The position numbers and the translations under genes are program-made. Positions 6,716-9,105 of a DNA stretch of 9,105 bases are shown here, piece by piece; position 1 is the first letter of the stretch; the number at the start of each line of letters is the position of its first letter. Origin of the DNA: an uncultured Paracoccaceae bacterium (lineage in GTDB: Bacteria; Pseudomonadota; Alphaproteobacteria; Rhodobacterales; Rhodobacteraceae); contig CALCPC010000393.1 of the NCBI GenBank assembly GCA_937900975.1, forward strand, positions 1-9,105, written 5' to 3'. Under the pieces are notes generated by a model. It saw only the letters and a list, made by a program, of their open reading frames with translations, ran no database searches and was not told the DNA's origin.

Positions 6716-7902
6716 ATGGACGGTGACACGCCAATCCAAATCGACGTGCTGTCCGATCTTTCGGAAGTCGACGCAGCCGATTGGGATGCGTGCGCCGACC
6801 CCGATCCTGGAACGCGGCCCGCTGATCCCTTCGCCACGCACCGGTTTCTTCGCGCGTTGGAGGTGTCGGGCTCTGTCGGTGCGGGGTCCGGCTGGCAACC
6901 CCGCCATTTGGTCGCGCGCGCCGATGGGATCGTGATCGCAGTCATGCCGCTTTACGGCAAATCCCACAGCCAGGGCGAATACATCTTCGACCACAATTGG
7001 GCCCATGCGTTTGAGCGGGCAGGCGGGCGCTACTACCCAAAACTCCAGGCCGCCATCCCTTTCACCCCCGCCACCGGTCGCCGCTTTCTGACCCGCAAGG
7101 GGTGGGAGGAGACGGGCCGCGCCGCGCTGATCGAGGCCGCGCTGCGGCTGACCCAGCAAAACAGCCTGTCTTCTTTTCACATCACCTTCTGCACAGAGGC
7201 GGAGTACAAAGCCGGCGGCGCGCTTGGCCTTCTGCAGCGGACCACGCAGCAGTTTCACTGGTTCAACCGCGACTACGCCGATTTCGACGCCTTTCTTGCC
7301 GACCTTTCCAGCCGCAAACACAAAAACATCGCCGCGCCGCGCAAGCCTTCGGCGGCGAGATCCGCGCGCTGACCGGCGATGCGATCGAGCCGCGGCACTG
7401 GGACGCGTTCTGGCAGTTCTACCAGGACACCGGCGCGCGCAAATGGGGCACGCCCTACCTTACCCGCCGCTTTTTCGACGAGGCGCACAAACATCTGCGC
7501 CACGACATGCTGCTGGTCTTGGCTGAGCGCGATGGCGTCCCGCTGGCCGGCGCGCTGAACTTCATTGGCCGCGATGTGCTTTACGGGCGCTATTGGGGCT
7601 GCGTCGAAGACATCGACTGCCTGCATTTTGAGCTGTGTTATTACCAGGCCACGGATTTCGCGATTGCCGAAGGGCTTTCCCGCGTGGAGGCGGGCGCGCA
7701 GGGCGCCCACAAACTCGCGCGGGGCTATCTGCCGGTCCAGACTTACTCGCTCCACTACATGGCCGAGCCAAGCTTCGCCGACGCCGTCGCCCGCTATCTG
7801 GATGCGGAGCGCGAGGCCGTGGATGAAGAAATCGAGGTTCTGACCGCCTATGGTCCGTTCCGCAACACTGAGGGAGACCGCGATGGCCGAGAAACTGACT
7901 GA
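6716..7902 (+). pseudogene. FemAB-like GNAT protein (DUF482/peptidogalycan biosynthesis family), frameshifted
   Basis: Two overlapping frames together encode one PF04339-type protein of about 398 residues. The first frame (ATG 6716, weak AAGG upstream) contains SHSQGEYIFDHNWAHAFERAG and runs to DLSSRKHKNI (residues 196-205), then on to a nonsense tail ending at 7372. The second frame picks up with RRAAQAFGGEIRALTGD and carries the conserved C-terminal half: TGARKWGTPYLTR, GALNFIGRDVLYGRYWGC, LHFELCYYQATDFAI, and VEAGAQGAHKLARGYLP, ending at 7902. The span is 1187 nt (3n+2), so one base net is missing modulo three. Family members have a two-domain GNAT fold like the FemX/FemAB aminoacyl transferases; their substrate is not firmly known. 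The frameshift falls about 7330, exactly where relatives have a basic RKER-like segment. Both halves are otherwise well conserved, so this is a recent mutation or a sequence error. Confidence 0.87.
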
Positions 7903-8179
7903 GGCCGCCCGAGAGGCCGATCTAGCCCCATTGCTGGCCGCCGGGTGGCAGCACGACGCCGCCCGCGACGCGATCACGCGCGATTTCGTCTTTGCCAATT
8001 TCGTAGAGGCGTTTGCCTGGATGACGGCGGTGGCGCTGGAGGCCGAGAAGATGAACCATCATCCAGAGTGGTTCAATGTCTACAAAACCGTGACCGTCAC
8101 CCTGACCACCCATGACGCGGGCGGCCTGTCGCCGCTTGACGTGACGCTGGCGAAAAAGATGGCGGCGCTTGCCGCATAG
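7883..8179 (+). CDS. Pterin-4a-carbinolamine dehydratase (4a-hydroxytetrahydrobiopterin dehydratase)
   Basis: A 98-residue protein, the usual length for PCD/PhhB, which dehydrates 4a-hydroxytetrahydropterin so that the cofactor of aromatic amino acid hydroxylases can be recycled. The signature [16 protein letters not shown] (55-70) contains the catalytic His59-His60-Pro61 with Glu55 and Trp63, followed by the typical [18 protein letters not shown] segment (76-93). The N-terminal LLAAGWQ and the [13 protein letters not shown] helix are also family-like. The ATG at 7883 has AGGGAG six bases upstream and overlaps the preceding gene by 20 nt; an in-frame ATG at 7850 would lie deeper in that gene and lacks such a site. 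No phenylalanine hydroxylase gene is nearby, so its partner is encoded elsewhere, or the protein has another pterin role. Confidence 0.94.
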   Translation: MAEKLTEAAREADLAPLLAAGWQHDAARDAITRDFVFANFVEAFAWMTAVALEAEKMNHHPEWFNVYKTVTVTLTTHDAGGLSPLDVTLAKKMAALAA

Positions 8180-8184
8180 CGGCG

Positions 8185-8209
8185 GACCGTTGACGGGGCC
8201 GCCCCGGTC
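8185..8209 (+). terminator. Possible transcription terminator hairpin after the operon
   Basis: Five bases after the last stop lies GACCG (8185-8189) with CGGTC (8205-8209); inside it GGGG (8195-8198) can pair with CCCC (8202-8205) as an alternative core. Position fits an operon end, but the following sequence has only two T residues, so it would be an imperfect intrinsic terminator. Confidence 0.35.
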
Positions 8210-8233
8210 TTGATCGGGTCACAGGCCCGCCGT

Positions 8234-8250
8234 GGCCCCGCGCGGGGGCC
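8234..8250. repeat. Inverted repeat GGCCCC/GGGGCC
   Basis: A perfect 6-bp GC stem (8234-8239 with 8245-8250) with a 5-nt loop. It sits 55 nt after the operon end, has no following T-run, and may simply reflect GC richness. Confidence 0.4.
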
Positions 8251-8621
8251 GGCGACCAAGGGCCGCGCGCATCGCAACGCCTTGGGCCATCGGTGGCGCA
8301 AGCTTCAGACGTTATGATGCGGACAACATGGTCACCCCCGCCCCGGACAATGCTTTCGCGCCAGTGGTTTCGCGGCGCGGCCCGCGCTTTGCCCGTCCTT
8401 GGGGCAAAGGCATCTCAAATAAAGCGGCAGCGCATCGATCCCCTGGCGGGCCCCGCCGCACCCCAAGGTTGCAGCGCTTGTCGAAAGCGCCGTGTCTTCT
8501 TGGCAAGGCGGGTTCCAGTGCCGCGCGGGTCGCCGACCTTGGCATGGCCCTGAAGCGGCCAGGCGGCACGGGTTTGGGGGTCCCTGCATCCGCCCCGCGC
8601 TGTGCCCCCCACGGGACAGAT

Positions 8622-8633
8622 CTTTTGCAAAAG
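8622..8633. repeat. Perfect 12-bp palindrome CTTTTGCAAAAG
   Basis: A perfect AT-rich dyad inside very GC-rich DNA. The shape suits a dimeric regulator site, but no promoter or adjacent gene start supports this. Confidence 0.5.
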
Positions 8634-8857
8634 CGGCGCGAGGTGATCGGATCGCCGCACAAAGCTCGGCCCGCGCTGGTCTCAGCCCGGTGCGCATGGG
8701 CCGAGATGTCCTCCCATCCGGCACATGCCCGTCCAAACCGGGCGCAGCGCTGGGACCCGTCCCCCCAGAAGGCCCGGGGAACGCCGGGCCGGGATCGGCG
8801 CGAGCGCGGTCTTGCGGCGTTTTGTGAATTGCCGCGGACATCGAGCATCCCGTAACG

Positions 8858-8880
8858 GCCTGACATCGTTTATTTCAGGC
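8858..8880. repeat. Inverted repeat GCCTGA...TCAGGC
   Basis: A 6-bp perfect inverted repeat with an 11-nt AT-rich loop. It lies about 70 nt downstream of the stop of the minus-strand gene fragment and might contribute to its termination, but no T-run follows on that strand. Confidence 0.4.
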
Positions 8881-8951
8881 GGCATCACGGCATCTGGGAT
8901 TGCCGCGAAATGCTTTGGGTTCATGGATGGGGGTCCGGCGCCGAGGGGATC

Positions 8952-9105
8952 CTACGCGATTTCGGCCCGATGGCCTGTCGCCGGGGGCCGCGCGGTCAGC
9001 CGCGCCGCCAGGGCCGTCCCCGGCGCGGAAATCCGTGTCGCGCCAAAATGTAGCGGCCGGGCGCCCGCGCCCAGCTTGAACCGTGCCAGGCCTGGCGCCC
9101 GGTCG
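8952..9105 (-). CDS. C-terminal fragment of an unidentified protein
   Basis: On the minus strand, an open frame enters from the right edge and ends with TAG at 8952-8954, giving about 50 residues. It starts DRAPGLARFKLGAG, includes RPLHFGATRISAPG and ends TGHRAEIA. Third codon positions are strongly G/C (roughly four in five), as in the real genes here, and the composition looks protein-like, in contrast to the arginine-rich frames of the neighbouring 770 bp. I do not recognise the family. It converges on the plus-strand operon across the non-coding stretch. It could still be a chance open frame, since only the end is visible. Confidence 0.45.
   Translation of the reverse strand, partial: DRAPGLARFKLGAGARPLHFGATRISAPGTALAARLTARPPATGHRAEIA

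Larger units (their letters stand above)
8180..8951. other. Long GC-rich stretch without a credible gene
   Basis: About 770 bp lie between the pterin dehydratase gene and the C-terminal gene fragment. Several frames on both strands stay open for 60-200 codons, but their products are full of Arg, Pro, Gly and Ala with no recognisable motif, no consistent codon bias and no ribosome site. I see no tRNA, RNase P, tmRNA or transposase sequence. Structures present are the GGCCCC/GGGGCC stem (8234-8239/8245-8250), the palindrome CTTTTGCAAAAG (8622-8633), and the stem GCCTGA/TCAGGC (8858-8863/8875-8880). The stretch could be decayed coding DNA, a structured RNA or a regulatory spacer. Confidence 0.6.

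Noticed and set aside
5854..6945. Minus-strand frame of 363 codons opposite RidA/GDPD
   Set aside because: It is antisense to well-supported GDPD motifs and is biased in composition.
8232..8866. Overlapping open frames on both strands (plus 8232-8855, minus 8312-8866 and others)
   Set aside because: They have no family motif, no ribosome site, and Arg/Pro/Gly-heavy products; opposite frames are equally open, as expected of GC-rich non-coding DNA.
8682..8924. Minus-strand 80-codon frame beginning MNPKHFAAIP
   Set aside because: The first residues look plausible, but no Shine-Dalgarno precedes the ATG and the rest decays into Arg/Pro/Gly-rich sequence.

Overview
The window reads as chromosomal DNA from a GC-rich alphaproteobacterium, most likely a member of the Rhodobacteraceae (Roseobacter/Paracoccus-type). 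This rests on the strong G/C preference at third codon positions, long spurious antisense open frames, and the family content: PrtD-type exporter, paired MlaA/MlaC, and a FemAB-like DUF482 protein next to RidA and a pterin dehydratase. The taxonomic call is inference; there is no rRNA or other marker gene.

Left part (1-2056), all on the minus strand. It holds the first 30 codons of an isopenicillin-N-synthase-type 2-oxoglutarate/Fe(II) oxygenase, then a small NTF2-like (SnoaL-type) gene that carries a frameshift. Next come mlaC (periplasmic phospholipid shuttle) and mlaA (outer-membrane lipoprotein). mlaA lies upstream of mlaC and overlaps it by 14 nt, so they form a translationally coupled pair for lipid asymmetry maintenance. 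The MlaFEDB inner-membrane transporter is not in the window.

Middle and right part (2228-8179), all on the plus strand and divergent from mlaA across a 171-bp spacer. It holds a type I secretion ABC permease/ATPase with an unusual Pro/Thr-rich tail encoded by a 24-bp tandem repeat, and its HlyD-type adaptor. These are followed closely by a RidA-family protein, a glycerophosphodiester phosphodiesterase, a FemAB-like GNAT protein (frameshifted), and pterin-4a-carbinolamine dehydratase. Spacings of -20 to +55 nt suggest one operon. The outer-membrane TolC partner and any RTX-type substrate are absent here.

Right end (8180-9105). About 770 bp show no credible gene, only some inverted repeats. 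The last 154 bp look like the C-terminal end of an unidentified minus-strand gene.

The most notable points are the two frameshifts in otherwise well-preserved genes, the in-frame repeat tail on the exporter ATPase, and the split mla arrangement facing a secretion operon. I did not see a clearly new system; most of the window is recognisable housekeeping and envelope biology.
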